This document shows, in pieces, positions 1-9,210 of a stretch of 64,000 nt of DNA. The position numbers and the translations under genes are program-made. Under the pieces are notes generated by a model, which was not told where the DNA came from, made no database searches, and was given only the letters and a program-made list of their open reading frames with translations. The DNA comes from Pedobacter foliorum (GTDB lineage: Bacteria > Bacteroidota > Bacteroidia > Sphingobacteriales > Sphingobacteriaceae): positions 558,001 through 622,000 of the forward strand of contig NZ_JABSNU010000002.1 in assembly GCF_013266735.1 (NCBI RefSeq), in the 5' to 3' direction. Each line of letters opens with the position of its first letter. Position 1 is the first letter of the stretch.

Positions 1-1153
1 ATGCTACTTGTGCTGCGTATTTTTTTGAATAAGCCAATAGGGACTTGTGCCATTTGTTATCGGCAGCAAAAGCAGTTAACTCATCATTAATAGCTGATCC
101 CTGAATACCACTGCTACGTAATTGTGCTGACGCAGTCAAAATGGCCATGTCGGTTAATACATTTTTTAAATCTTTGAGATTGTTCGCAAGAAGTTCAAAT
201 TTGATTTTGTCTGCGTAAGGTTGCATTTCCTGCAACACATAATCATCCTCTTTAAATACTGTTGTACTTAATAAGGCGGGTGGTACATTTTGCATTCTGT
301 ATTTATTGGTTGCCATGCGTTGGGCATTAGAGTCCCAGTGTGGTTGAAGGGTTTTATTATATGGAGCAAGAGAAGATACCGTTTCCTGTTTAAGTTCAAT
401 AAGTAAAAAGGAGTCTTTATCTTTAATTCCTTGAAGTAGAAACATGTATCGTTTTAAACCTATGCTGCCGGTACCTGCAACACGGAATGCAGCATCTTTA
501 GCTGTAAAATCATTTGACCAGGTCTTGGTGTTTTTTAACCAGGTATTTATGTGCAATATAAGTGCCTTTTTTAGTTTAGGTTTTATTTCAAAATGCAGAA
601 CATTATCAATCTTAATTTTTAGATTTTTTCGATTGGAATCCGTTACTTTTTTGATAAGATCCTTTTCAGTTCTTTTTTTTGCGTTATTTAGAAAAAGACG
701 AATAGTTCCTTTAGCTGTTCTTGGGTCAACATAATAAGCCTTGCCTGTTTTTAGCGTTTCTGTATATTTATTTAAAAATAAAACGGCCATTTCATCAGCC
801 AGAGTATCCTTAAGTTTAAGTGTGTTAAAGGCAACATAGATGCTGGTTAGTATTCTTGCTAGTTCCCAATTTAATGGAGCTAACATAGATTCATCAAAAT
901 CGTTTAAGTCAAAATAAACTAAACGATTATTACCTTTATAACTGCCGAAATTTTCAAGGTGCAGATCACCGGAAACCCAAACTGTTGGAGATGTCGGAAA
1001 TTCCTTTGCTTGACAGATGTCTTCATAAAAAAGATGACAAGTACCCCTGTAAAAGCGAAAAGCATTTTCTTTCATAGCCTTATACTTCAATTGAACCATG
1101 TCTTGAAGTAAGGGAGTGTTGAATTTTGTAATTCTATCAATAATTGTACTCAT
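1..1153 (-). CDS. DUF2252 family protein, C-terminus cut by window edge
   Basis: This reading frame starts at an ATG on the minus strand and runs off the left edge without a stop, giving 384 codons. The N-terminal part carries YRGTCH, then SGDLHLENFGS (about residues 64-74) and YFDLNDFDE about ten residues later. These resemble the HGDLHxxN and DFD motifs of phosphotransferase (APH-like) kinases and are the signature of the DUF2252 family, whose biochemical role is unknown. Length so far fits the family's roughly 400-450 residues. It lies 20 bases downstream of the MgtC-type gene on the same strand, so the two are probably co-transcribed. No signal peptide is seen, so a cytoplasmic location is expected. 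Confidence 0.8.
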   Translation of the reverse strand, partial: MSTIIDRITKFNTPLLQDMVQLKYKAMKENAFRFYRGTCHLFYEDICQAKEFPTSPTVWVSGDLHLENFGSYKGNNRLVYFDLNDFDESMLAPLNWELARILTSIYVAFNTLKLKDTLADEMAVLFLNKYTETLKTGKAYYVDPRTAKGTIRLFLNNAKKRTEKDLIKKVTDSNRKNLKIKIDNVLHFEIKPKLKKALILHINTWLKNTKTWSNDFTAKDAAFRVAGTGSIGLKRYMFLLQGIKDKDSFLLIELKQETVSSLAPYNKTLQPHWDSNAQRMATNKYRMQNVPPALLSTTVFKEDDYVLQEMQPYADKIKFELLANNLKDLKNVLTDMAILTASAQLRSSGIQGSAINDELTAFAADNKWHKSLLAYSKKYAAQVA

Positions 1154-1173
1154 GCACTTTATTTTATTTAAAA

Positions 1174-1830
1174 TTACCAGTCAAAGGAATCTATAGTTTC
1201 CTGATTCAATAACCAATCATTAAACCCTTCTAATTTATTTTTTTTTCCTGTTACCTGAACTTCTAAAGTAATCTGGCTATCAGATGTTCGTGCTACTTTC
1301 AGGTTGTTGTATTTAAGACCAAATACTTTTAGTTGATGAGAAAGGGTAGTGCTTTCTTGTTTATTTTTAAAAATAATCACATAATCCCGATGCTGAAAAC
1401 GATCATCTATCCAGAATTGGATATAATCCATAGCATATAAAATAAAAAGAGAAAGTGCAACTGAAATACCTGCTAAAGTAAATTCTCCAATGCCAATAAG
1501 CATGCCTATTGCAGCTGCAATCCAGATAGAGGCTGCTGTAGTAATGCCTGAAACGGTTATGTTATTGCGGAATATCACACCGGCACCTAAAAAACCTACA
1601 CCGGTAATGATATTTGCGGCTATCCGATCTCGATTGTCAACAACACCTAAAAGGTAGGAGCAGATGGTAAATATTGTGGAGCCAAAACAAATTAATGCCA
1701 AGGTACGGAATCCTGCAGATTTGCCCCGAATCTCTCTCTCAAAACCAAGTATACTACCACTTAGTACCGATAAAAATATTTTTAATATTTCATCATTGTA
1801 GATATGAGCAGATAGAAATGTTTGATTCAT
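1174..1830 (-). CDS. MgtC/SapB family membrane protein
   Basis: A 218-residue protein. The first 140 residues hold four or five hydrophobic segments with the family signature GFEREIRGKSAGFRTLALIC (about residues 29-48) and a glycine-rich GVGFLGAGVIFR stretch (about 77-88). The C-terminal 70 residues are soluble and could form the ACT-like domain seen in some MgtC proteins. Family members sit in the inner membrane and are tied to magnesium limitation, acid stress or survival in hosts; in MgtC itself the effect is through the F1Fo ATPase. Whether this protein does the same is inference. It precedes the DUF2252 gene by 20 bases. Confidence 0.85.
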   Translation of the reverse strand: MNQTFLSAHIYNDEILKIFLSVLSGSILGFEREIRGKSAGFRTLALICFGSTIFTICSYLLGVVDNRDRIAANIITGVGFLGAGVIFRNNITVSGITTAASIWIAAAIGMLIGIGEFTLAGISVALSLFILYAMDYIQFWIDDRFQHRDYVIIFKNKQESTTLSHQLKVFGLKYNNLKVARTSDSQITLEVQVTGKKNKLEGFNDWLLNQETIDSFDW

Positions 1831-1894
1831 ATTAAAAGCAATTTAATCAAATTTTCTGATGAAATTACTGCTAACCAAATCAATCATATTACAC

Positions 1895-2830
1895 TTATTT
1901 CGCTTTATACAAAGTTTCAGACATATACTTAATTCCCTCGCTATAGCTTGTCGGTTTTACACCAAATGCTTGCTCAAATTTTGAAGAATTGAAGTTGTAA
2001 TCATGGTCATATTGATAATACATTTCTACAGTTCCGGCAACAACCTTTTTGAATAGCCCTACCAATTGAAGCATAAATTTATTGATGGTAGTGTAACTAG
2101 GTTTAATTCCATAAATATTGGCAGCGAGAGTGATAAACTCTTTTCCAGTAATTGGTGCAGCAGTAGGTAAATGCCAGATTTGATTTCCTGAATTAGGAGT
2201 TTGACCTAAAAGATACATTGCTTTACCGGTATCAGGTATGTAAGTGAAATTGTGTAACACTTTTGGATCCCCAATCCATTGGGCAGATGTCTTTTTTGCA
2301 TATTTGTCAAGTACCATCATATCCAGAAAGCTATTCATGGAATCAGTTCCGTAAAAGTCGGCAGCTCTGGCGATAGTGCCTTGTATGTTTCCTGCTTTAA
2401 CCTCATCCATAAGTTGAGTGGCTATTTGTGCTCTTACTTCTCCTTTTGCACTAATGGGGTTGTAGGGTGTGGTTTCAATCATAGGGCCTTTAACCAGGCC
2501 ATACATATACACGTTATCGAAAAATATGAGTCTTGTCTGTGTTTCTTTGGCTGCATTGATCAGGTTTTGCATAATTATAGGCCATTGTTGTTGCCATATT
2601 GCTTTATCATAGATCAATCCCGCACACATGTAAACCACTGTAGAGCCTTTTACCGCCGTAAGTACCTCTTGGTAGTTTAATAGGTCGGCCTTTTGCCAGG
2701 TAACATTAGTACCTGTAATTTTTGCAGGTCTGCGACTTACTAACCTTATGGCTTCGTTAGGATTATGACTCAGTAGTTCTTGTGCAAGTGCGTTTGCTGT
2801 TGGTCCGCCGGCTCCTAATATAGTATGCAT
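1895..2830 (-). CDS. NAD(P)-dependent epimerase/dehydratase-type SDR
   Basis: A 311-residue extended-SDR-like protein. The N-terminus has a Rossmann glycine motif variant, GAGGPTA (residues 7-13), followed by a basic SRRP segment at the end of beta strand 2 that suggests NADP(H) preference. A YMYG segment lies where the active-site tyrosine region is expected, but a clear YxxxK is not evident, so the catalytic status is uncertain. Members of this group act on sugar nucleotides, flavonoids or small carbonyls; the substrate cannot be told here. It sits 89 bases downstream of a Crp-like regulator transcribed in the same direction, so that regulator may control it. Confidence 0.75.
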   Translation of the reverse strand: MHTILGAGGPTANALAQELLSHNPNEAIRLVSRRPAKITGTNVTWQKADLLNYQEVLTAVKGSTVVYMCAGLIYDKAIWQQQWPIIMQNLINAAKETQTRLIFFDNVYMYGLVKGPMIETTPYNPISAKGEVRAQIATQLMDEVKAGNIQGTIARAADFYGTDSMNSFLDMMVLDKYAKKTSAQWIGDPKVLHNFTYIPDTGKAMYLLGQTPNSGNQIWHLPTAAPITGKEFITLAANIYGIKPSYTTINKFMLQLVGLFKKVVAGTVEMYYQYDHDYNFNSSKFEQAFGVKPTSYSEGIKYMSETLYKAK

Positions 2831-2919
2831 GTCTTTCTGTTTGTATGATACAAATGTAATAGGCGTTTGTAAACCAAAACGTTAACAAAAGATAAGAAAT
2901 TGTTTAAGTCTGGTACTTG

Positions 2920-3534
2920 CTAAGCGAATACTAAAGTTCTTTTTCTAATCCGTGAAAGTGATACCGGCGTTATACCTAGGAAATTGGCAATATAGTGCTG
3001 AGGTACGCGTTGCATAATTTCTGGTTCTGTTTGCAGCATTATTAAGTAACGTTCTTCAGGTGTTTTAGTAATGAAAGAGGTAATCCTGTCTTCATAACAG
3101 CAGATATAATACTCGGCAACCAATCTGCCAAAACGTTCCATTTTGTATGCAAGTAGTGGGTTTTTTAGCATCAAATCCATGTTTTTACTCGAAATGATGA
3201 TCAGTGCGGTTTTATCAAGTGCCTGTATATAACCAGTGCAGGGTTGTTGGGTAAGGTAACTTTTGTACGAGCTGACAAATTCATTCTCGAAGCTGAAATA
3301 ACCGGTTATTTCAGTGCCATCTTTAATGTGGTAGTAGCGTACGGATCCATTTATGATAAAACCGATGTCGTCACAAACTTTGTCTTTAACCGAGAAATGG
3401 TCTTTCTTTTCAACTGTTTTATAGTTCAGGTAACTGATGAATTCAGTCCATTCGTTTTCATCAAAAGTGATAAACTGAGCTAATCCCTTGCGAAAGATAT
3501 TTAGTGCTTCATTTGAAATGTTTGAACTGCTCAT
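2920..3534 (-). CDS. Crp/Fnr family transcriptional regulator
   Basis: A 204-residue regulator. Residues about 25-115 form a cyclic-nucleotide-binding type beta-roll (HFSVKDKVCDDIGFIINGSV and following). The C-terminus is a short winged helix with the helix-turn-helix VPQHYIANFLGITPVSLSRI (about residues 177-196), typical of Bacteroidota Crp/Fnr proteins of about 190-200 residues. The cAMP-contact residues of the classical phosphate-binding cassette are not obvious, so the effector may be something else or absent. It is divergent from a secreted-protein gene, with a perfect 14-bp inverted repeat between them, and upstream of the SDR gene on its own strand. Confidence 0.85.
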   Translation of the reverse strand: MSSSNISNEALNIFRKGLAQFITFDENEWTEFISYLNYKTVEKKDHFSVKDKVCDDIGFIINGSVRYYHIKDGTEITGYFSFENEFVSSYKSYLTQQPCTGYIQALDKTALIIISSKNMDLMLKNPLLAYKMERFGRLVAEYYICCYEDRITSFITKTPEERYLIMLQTEPEIMQRVPQHYIANFLGITPVSLSRIRKRTLVFA

Positions 3535-3626
3535 AAGAAGTAATTAAAGAATATGTATATAATTGTAATAGTAAAAATAAGGTTTTATTTGATTCTCTAT
3601 CATATATGTTTTCTTTTACCTTTTCG

Positions 3627-3660
3627 AACAGTACATGTTCATTTTTGAACATGTACTGTT
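3627..3660. promoter_or_regulatory. Perfect 14-bp inverted repeat in divergent promoter region
   Basis: The arms AACAGTACATGTTC (3627-3640) and GAACATGTACTGTT (3647-3660) are exact reverse complements around a 6-base AT loop. Each arm also contains the self-complementary core ACATGT. The element lies between the divergent Crp-like gene (start 3534) and the secreted-protein gene (start 3730), where no transcript should end. It is therefore more likely an operator, plausibly of the neighbouring Crp-like regulator, than a terminator. The function is inferred. Confidence 0.55.
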
Positions 3661-3729
3661 TCTCAGAGCCCTTTTAAGGCGGGAATATTCATTGGCATAT
3701 CTCTTGATCTTACTTGAAAAACAAACGAT

Positions 3730-4380
3730 ATGAAAAAAACCAGTTTCCCAATAATGACTTTACTTTTAATTTTTCTGATTAGTGTAAAAGTGTCCGCTCA
3801 GAAAAGTGAAATTGTAGATATAACAAAGGTTACGAATACAGTAAATCGAACTATCAGTGTGAAAAGTGGATCTCAAAATCCCGTTTTACATGTAAACCCT
3901 AGTCCTGGTTCAGGATTGATCAAGATAAAACATCGTGATTTTCAAACAGGAGTGATCGAATTTGAAGTTAAAGGAGAAGATGTTTTTCAGAAAAGCTTTG
4001 TGGGATTTGCTTTTCATTTACAAAACGATACTACTTATGAGGCAATCTATTTTAGACCATTTAATTTTATGGCTGTTGATGAATTACGTAAAAAGCACGC
4101 AGTTCAATACATTTCCCTCCCAGGTAATGATTGGCCAGAATTGAGAGAATCTTTTCCGTTAAAATACGAACAGCCAATTGGGCAGAATACTAATCCAGTC
4201 GACTGGTTTAAGGTTCGAATTAAGGTAGGCCCAAAAATGATTGATGTTTATGTAAATGATAGTACTGAACCTTGTTTGGAAGTGGCTTCCTTGGGTAATC
4301 TAAATACAGGGAAAATAGCATTCTGGGTAGGGAACAATTCTGGAGGAGATTTTAGGAATCTAAAAATTTCCCGAGACTAA
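3730..4380 (+). CDS. Secreted concanavalin-A-like fold protein of unknown function
   Basis: A 216-residue protein with a signal peptide (MKKTSFPIMTLLLIFLISVKVSAQ, cleavage near residue 24). The rest is beta-rich with a pattern seen in LamG/DUF1080-like jelly-roll domains: FEVKG, then SFVGFAFHLQND, a YFRPFNF segment, WFKVRIKVG and a final GKIAFWVGNNSGGDFRNLKI. Such domains bind or hydrolyse carbohydrates, but no catalytic residues can be assigned. It is transcribed away from the Crp-like gene and its stop codon overlaps the convergent DinB gene by four bases. The fold call is by pattern only. Confidence 0.55.
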   Translation: MKKTSFPIMTLLLIFLISVKVSAQKSEIVDITKVTNTVNRTISVKSGSQNPVLHVNPSPGSGLIKIKHRDFQTGVIEFEVKGEDVFQKSFVGFAFHLQNDTTYEAIYFRPFNFMAVDELRKKHAVQYISLPGNDWPELRESFPLKYEQPIGQNTNPVDWFKVRIKVGPKMIDVYVNDSTEPCLEVASLGNLNTGKIAFWVGNNSGGDFRNLKISRD

Positions 4381-4865
4381 TCGTTTTTTAGGTTTTCATT
4401 TGTTTGTAACAGTATTTTCTTAATCAGGGCAATTTGCCCCAGGTGGTAGTGAGTATGTTCAATAATTCCTTGAATGTTTCTGTAGTAAGTTCCGTACTTC
4501 TCATCTGTGAAATTTTCCCAAAGCATGTGCTCAGGCAGTTGTTCAATCAATAAAGTGAAAGCTTCAGCGTCTGCAAAGGTTTTAGCCAATAAGTTTTCCC
4601 AATCTGTTTGGGATAGAATTGGAGGGAGATCAAAACTATACTTGTCACTAGCTCGAAGTGGTTCTCCTTGTAATACCTTAAGAACTGCACTTATATAGTA
4701 ATTTACATGATAAACAAGAGTAGCTATTGTATTGAAAGAATGCACATGTGTGGTGGCCTGGTGCCAGTTTACATCTGCCAAATTATCTTTAAGGTTTGAT
4801 GTAGTCCAGTTTCCTCCAAAATGAACATCTCTTAAATGCTTTGCTAATTGTATTGTTAAATTCAT
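4377..4865 (-). CDS. DinB-like family protein
   Basis: A 162-residue, mostly helical protein. Three histidines in the expected places for the DinB/YfiT four-helix metal site are visible: LVYHVNYYI (about residue 53), and IIEHTHYHLGQIAL near residues 135-140. The family includes thiol-dependent S-transferases and many uncharacterised proteins. The N-terminal GNWTTSNLKDNL segment is typical of the DinB subgroup found in Bacteroidota. There is no signal peptide, unlike the secreted DinB protein at 44774. Its 3' end overlaps the convergent neighbour by four bases. Confidence 0.75.
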   Translation of the reverse strand: MNLTIQLAKHLRDVHFGGNWTTSNLKDNLADVNWHQATTHVHSFNTIATLVYHVNYYISAVLKVLQGEPLRASDKYSFDLPPILSQTDWENLLAKTFADAEAFTLLIEQLPEHMLWENFTDEKYGTYYRNIQGIIEHTHYHLGQIALIKKILLQTNENLKND

Positions 4866-4890
4866 TTTTTGTTTATTAGTGAGCCGTTAG

Positions 4891-5142
4891 TTAATGATTC
4901 AACGTAAATATAAAATCTGCTTCATCAGTATTACCAACATAAAATTTAATTGTTGTTTTTGGTGATTTGATTAGAGGAGCAATAGGAGCGATGATAGCAG
5001 AAAACTGTATTTTTAGTAAATCCATGTCGGTATCCTCCGGTACTCTTATTAGCAGATCACCCCCACTCGACCTAATTTTCCATTCTTTAAATTCTTCATC
5101 TTTTTGGAGCATTTGCTTCCATTCTTGCTGGTATTTACTCAT
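4891..5142 (-). CDS. Small conserved-looking hypothetical protein
   Basis: An 83-residue protein starting MSKYQQEWKQMLQKDEEF. A longer frame reaches 5262, but its extra 40 residues are hydrophobic, look non-coding and would overlap the start of the divergent gene at 5251, so the ATG at 5142 is preferred. The protein has a charged helical N-terminus, then a beta-alpha-beta-like body (DLLIRVPEDTDMDLLKIQFS, then TTIKFYVGNTDEADFIF). No family is recognised and no signal peptide is present. It lies 25 bases downstream of the DinB gene's start, on the same strand, and is likely upstream in the same transcript. Confidence 0.6.
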   Translation of the reverse strand: MSKYQQEWKQMLQKDEEFKEWKIRSSGGDLLIRVPEDTDMDLLKIQFSAIIAPIAPLIKSPKTTIKFYVGNTDEADFIFTLNH

Positions 5143-5250
5143 TTTCAAAGTTTTGAATAAAGTTACATTTAAACTGCATTTGTTAGGTGTATTTTGCAAA
5201 TACAATACAGGAAAAACCGGTAACTTTAATAGAATCAAATTCAAAAGGAT

Positions 5251-5625
5251 ATGAATACGCAAGAAGTAGCAAATAGATTAATACAGCTTTGTCGTGAAGG
5301 TAAAAACCTACAGGCTATCGATGAACTTTATGATGAAAACATCACTAGTAAAGAACCTAAGGGAACTCCAATGGAATTTACTGAAGGTAAGGATGCTGTT
5401 AAAGGGAAGACTGTTGAATGGGAAAATATGGTTGAAGAGTTGCATAGCGCAAGCATTTCTGAAGCACAAGTTGCAGAAGACTTTTTTACTGTTGTTATGG
5501 ATATGGATGTGACCTATAAAGGGATGGGAAGAATGGCTATGAAAGAAATTGCTGTTTATGAAGTTAAAGATGGCAAAATAGTGGCCGAAGAGTTCTTTTA
5601 TAAGATTCCGGTAATGGCTAACTAA
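5251..5625 (+). CDS. SnoaL-like / NTF2-fold protein
   Basis: A 124-residue protein of the SnoaL-like polyketide cyclase type. It shows the usual NTF2 layout: an N-terminal helix (ANRLIQLCREGKNLQAIDEL), the YDENITSKEPKG segment lining the cavity, then a curved sheet ending KEIAVYEVKDGKIVAEEFFY. Members bind small hydrophobic ligands and are often not enzymes; the ligand is unknown here. It is cytoplasmic by sequence. A strong bidirectional hairpin terminator follows directly after the stop codon. Confidence 0.75.
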   Translation: MNTQEVANRLIQLCREGKNLQAIDELYDENITSKEPKGTPMEFTEGKDAVKGKTVEWENMVEELHSASISEAQVAEDFFTVVMDMDVTYKGMGRMAMKEIAVYEVKDGKIVAEEFFYKIPVMAN

Positions 5626-5627
5626 AA

Positions 5628-5666
5628 AAGTTACTGAGGATAGGCTACGCTTACCCTCAGTAACTT
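5628..5666. terminator. Bidirectional Rho-independent terminator
   Basis: AAGTTACTGAGG (5628-5639) pairs exactly with CCTCAGTAACTT (5655-5666) around a 15-base loop. A run of A precedes the stem and T-rich sequence follows it, so it can stop transcripts from both convergent genes, the SnoaL-like gene and the alcohol dehydrogenase. Confidence 0.85.
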
Positions 5667-5671
5667 AAATT

Positions 5672-6730
5672 TTAATTTTTCAGTGAATTCATATCGATTA
5701 CAAAACGATAGCGAACATCACTTTTTAACATACGTTCGTAAGCTTCGTTGATGTCCTGCATTTTGATTAACTCGATCTCTGAAACGATGTTATGCTCACC
5801 ACAAAAATCAAGCATTTCCTGAGTTTCGGCAATACCACCAATTAAGGAACCTGCCACAGATTTTCTACCCATAATCATTGGTACAGTATGCAGCATGGGG
5901 TCTAATGGCCCTAAATAACCCACCAATACAATTGTGCCATTAATATTGAGTGTAGGAATATAGTGGTTTGTATCGTGTACATAGGGAACAGTATCGATAA
6001 TCAGATCAAACTTTCCTGATACTTTTAACATTTGTTCTTCATCAGTAGAAATGACAACTGCATGGGCACCTAATTCAAAAGCGTCTTTTTCTTTTTCTGG
6101 TGATCTCGAAAAAAGTGTAACGTTCGCCCCTAGTGCTTTTGCTAGTTTTATAGCCATATGACCAAGGCCACCTAAACCTACAACGGCTACGTTGCTTCCT
6201 TTTCCAACTTTCCAGTGCCTTAGTGGTGACCAGGTGGTAATTCCTGCACAAAGCAATGGTGCGGTAGCAGCCGGATCTAGGTTTTCCGGTACTTTTAATA
6301 CAAAATGCTCATCAACAACTACCTTTTCAGAATAACCACCGTAAGTCCGTGTTCCTAAATGCTTGTCTTTACTGTTGTAGGTGCCAGTAAAGCCTGGAAT
6401 ACAGTATTGCTCAAGATCCTGTTTACAACTCGAACATTCTCTGCATGAATCGACAAGGCAACCCACTGCCGCAAGGTCACCCACCTTAAATTTGCTTACT
6501 TCACTACCTACTTTGGTAACTCTACCTACAATCTCATGACCTGGAACAGCAGGGTAGATGGTGCCTCCCCAATCGTTTCGTGCCGTGTGCAAATCAGAGT
6601 GGCATACGCCGCAAAATAGAATATCAATCTCCACATCCTTTGGAGTCGCTTCTCTGCGTTCTATGTTTAATTGTTTTAATGGCGTTTCAGCTGACTGCGT
6701 GCCATATGCTTTTACTTCAAATTTTTCCAT
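5672..6730 (-). CDS. Zinc-dependent NAD(P) alcohol dehydrogenase (YahK/cinnamyl-type)
   Basis: A 352-residue medium-chain dehydrogenase that should interconvert aldehydes and alcohols, probably with NADPH. The catalytic zinc ligands are in CGVCHSDLH and PGHEIVG; the structural zinc cysteines are in VGCLVDSCRECSSC and a following C. The Rossmann motif is VVGLGGLGHMAIKLAKALGA (about residues 183-202) followed by FSRSPEK, whose serine and arginine favour NADP. It heads the 3' end of a same-strand run with the cupin and aldo/keto reductase genes, with gaps of 54 and 40 bases, suggesting a carbonyl-detoxification operon. Confidence 0.9.
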   Translation of the reverse strand: MEKFEVKAYGTQSAETPLKQLNIERREATPKDVEIDILFCGVCHSDLHTARNDWGGTIYPAVPGHEIVGRVTKVGSEVSKFKVGDLAAVGCLVDSCRECSSCKQDLEQYCIPGFTGTYNSKDKHLGTRTYGGYSEKVVVDEHFVLKVPENLDPAATAPLLCAGITTWSPLRHWKVGKGSNVAVVGLGGLGHMAIKLAKALGANVTLFSRSPEKEKDAFELGAHAVVISTDEEQMLKVSGKFDLIIDTVPYVHDTNHYIPTLNINGTIVLVGYLGPLDPMLHTVPMIMGRKSVAGSLIGGIAETQEMLDFCGEHNIVSEIELIKMQDINEAYERMLKSDVRYRFVIDMNSLKN

Positions 6731-6784
6731 TTTTTTAGTTTTTGTACTTTAGTTAGTTACTAATGCAGGTTTAATATTATCTCA

Positions 6785-8258
<1,474 letters not shown>

Positions 8259-8362
8259 TTAATTGATTAACAATTGGTTTACTAGATTTGTGTAGTTATA
8301 ATGAGTATTTTATTTACTCATCACTTTTGCTAATACAAAAGTCGCATCTAAGTTTCAATAGG

Positions 8363-8428
8363 TTGGTATACCAATTACTGGATTATGTACCAATATCACT
8401 GATTCGGTGTTTAGTCAATGAATACCAA
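8363..8428. promoter_or_regulatory. Cluster of TTGGTA/TACCAA half-sites (putative operator)
   Basis: A perfect 12-bp palindrome TTGGTATACCAA lies at 8363-8374, and further TACCAA half-sites at 8388-8393 and 8423-8428. They fall in the 280-base divergent region between the aldo/keto reductase operon and the alpha/beta hydrolase gene. A separate 7-bp inverted repeat, ACTTTTG/CAAAAGT, is at 8323-8342. The regulator is not encoded beside it; the role is inferred. Confidence 0.4.
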
Positions 8429-8526
8429 ATGCTTAATTTATCATCATACCGAAACTAAGTTTAAAGAACAATTATAGCAATCTAATGGTTATAGTATTCA
8501 GTATCTTATTATATAAATAATTGATT

Positions 8527-9210
8527 ATGAAAGAGAAATTAAGCATTGTCCTCGTACATGGCTTTTGGGGCGGTGCTGCTCATTGGAATAAGGTTATTCT
8601 TGAGCTTGCAAAAAAGGGCTATAAAATTATTCGTGCAGTTGAAATGCCTCTAACCTCACTGGCAGATGATGCTGAACGAACCCGTAAGATGATTGCCCAA
8701 CAGAAAGGTCCAGTTTTACTTGTTGGGCACTCCTACGGTGGTGCGGTAATTACAGAGGTTGGTAATCAGCCAAATGTAATTGGTTTGGTTTATATTGCAG
8801 CATTTGCCCCGGATGCTGGAGAAAGCCCTGGTAGCATTACTCAAAAGCACCCACCTATAGCTGCTTCAAATCTTGTACCTGATAGTGATGGCTATTTATG
8901 GATTAAACCAGAGTTATTCCATGAAAGTTTCTGTCAGGATTTAACAGCCGAAGAAGGTTTGGTTATGGGTGTTACGCAGAAGGCCCCAATTGCAAGTACA
9001 TTTGGTGATACAATAACTGACCCTGCATGGAAACATAAGCCGTCCTATTATCAAATTTCCAGTGAGGATAGAATGATTGCACCTGAGAATCAAGAATGGA
9101 TGTCATCGAGACTCAGTGCAAAAAGGATAATAACGTTAGATGCCAGTCATGCTTCGTTAGCTTCAAGGTCAGTTGAAATAGCTGATTTTATAGATGAGGT
9201 TGCAACTTAG
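8527..9210 (+). CDS. Alpha/beta hydrolase (EstC/salicylate-esterase-like)
   Basis: A 227-residue small alpha/beta hydrolase. It has the oxyanion segment LVHGFWGGAAHW (residues 9-20), the nucleophile elbow GHSYGG with Ser69, an acidic residue in SSEDRMI and the histidine in DASHASLAS near the C-terminus. This is the layout of plant-type esterase/hydroxynitrile-lyase relatives found in bacteria. A TTG six bases upstream is also in frame, but the ATG at 8527 is the better start. There is no signal peptide. It ends four bases into the convergent nuclease gene. Confidence 0.85.
   Translation: MKEKLSIVLVHGFWGGAAHWNKVILELAKKGYKIIRAVEMPLTSLADDAERTRKMIAQQKGPVLLVGHSYGGAVITEVGNQPNVIGLVYIAAFAPDAGESPGSITQKHPPIAASNLVPDSDGYLWIKPELFHESFCQDLTAEEGLVMGVTQKAPIASTFGDTITDPAWKHKPSYYQISSEDRMIAPENQEWMSSRLSAKRIITLDASHASLASRSVEIADFIDEVAT

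Noticed and set aside
444..734. A 96-codon plus-strand open frame with hydrophobic, Phe-rich composition
   Set aside because: It lies inside the minus-strand DUF2252 gene, whose family motifs are clear in the opposite frame; the plus frame is a shadow.
3627..3660. Reading the perfect inverted repeat as a terminator
   Set aside because: Both flanking genes start away from it, so no transcript ends here; operator or leader hairpin fits better.
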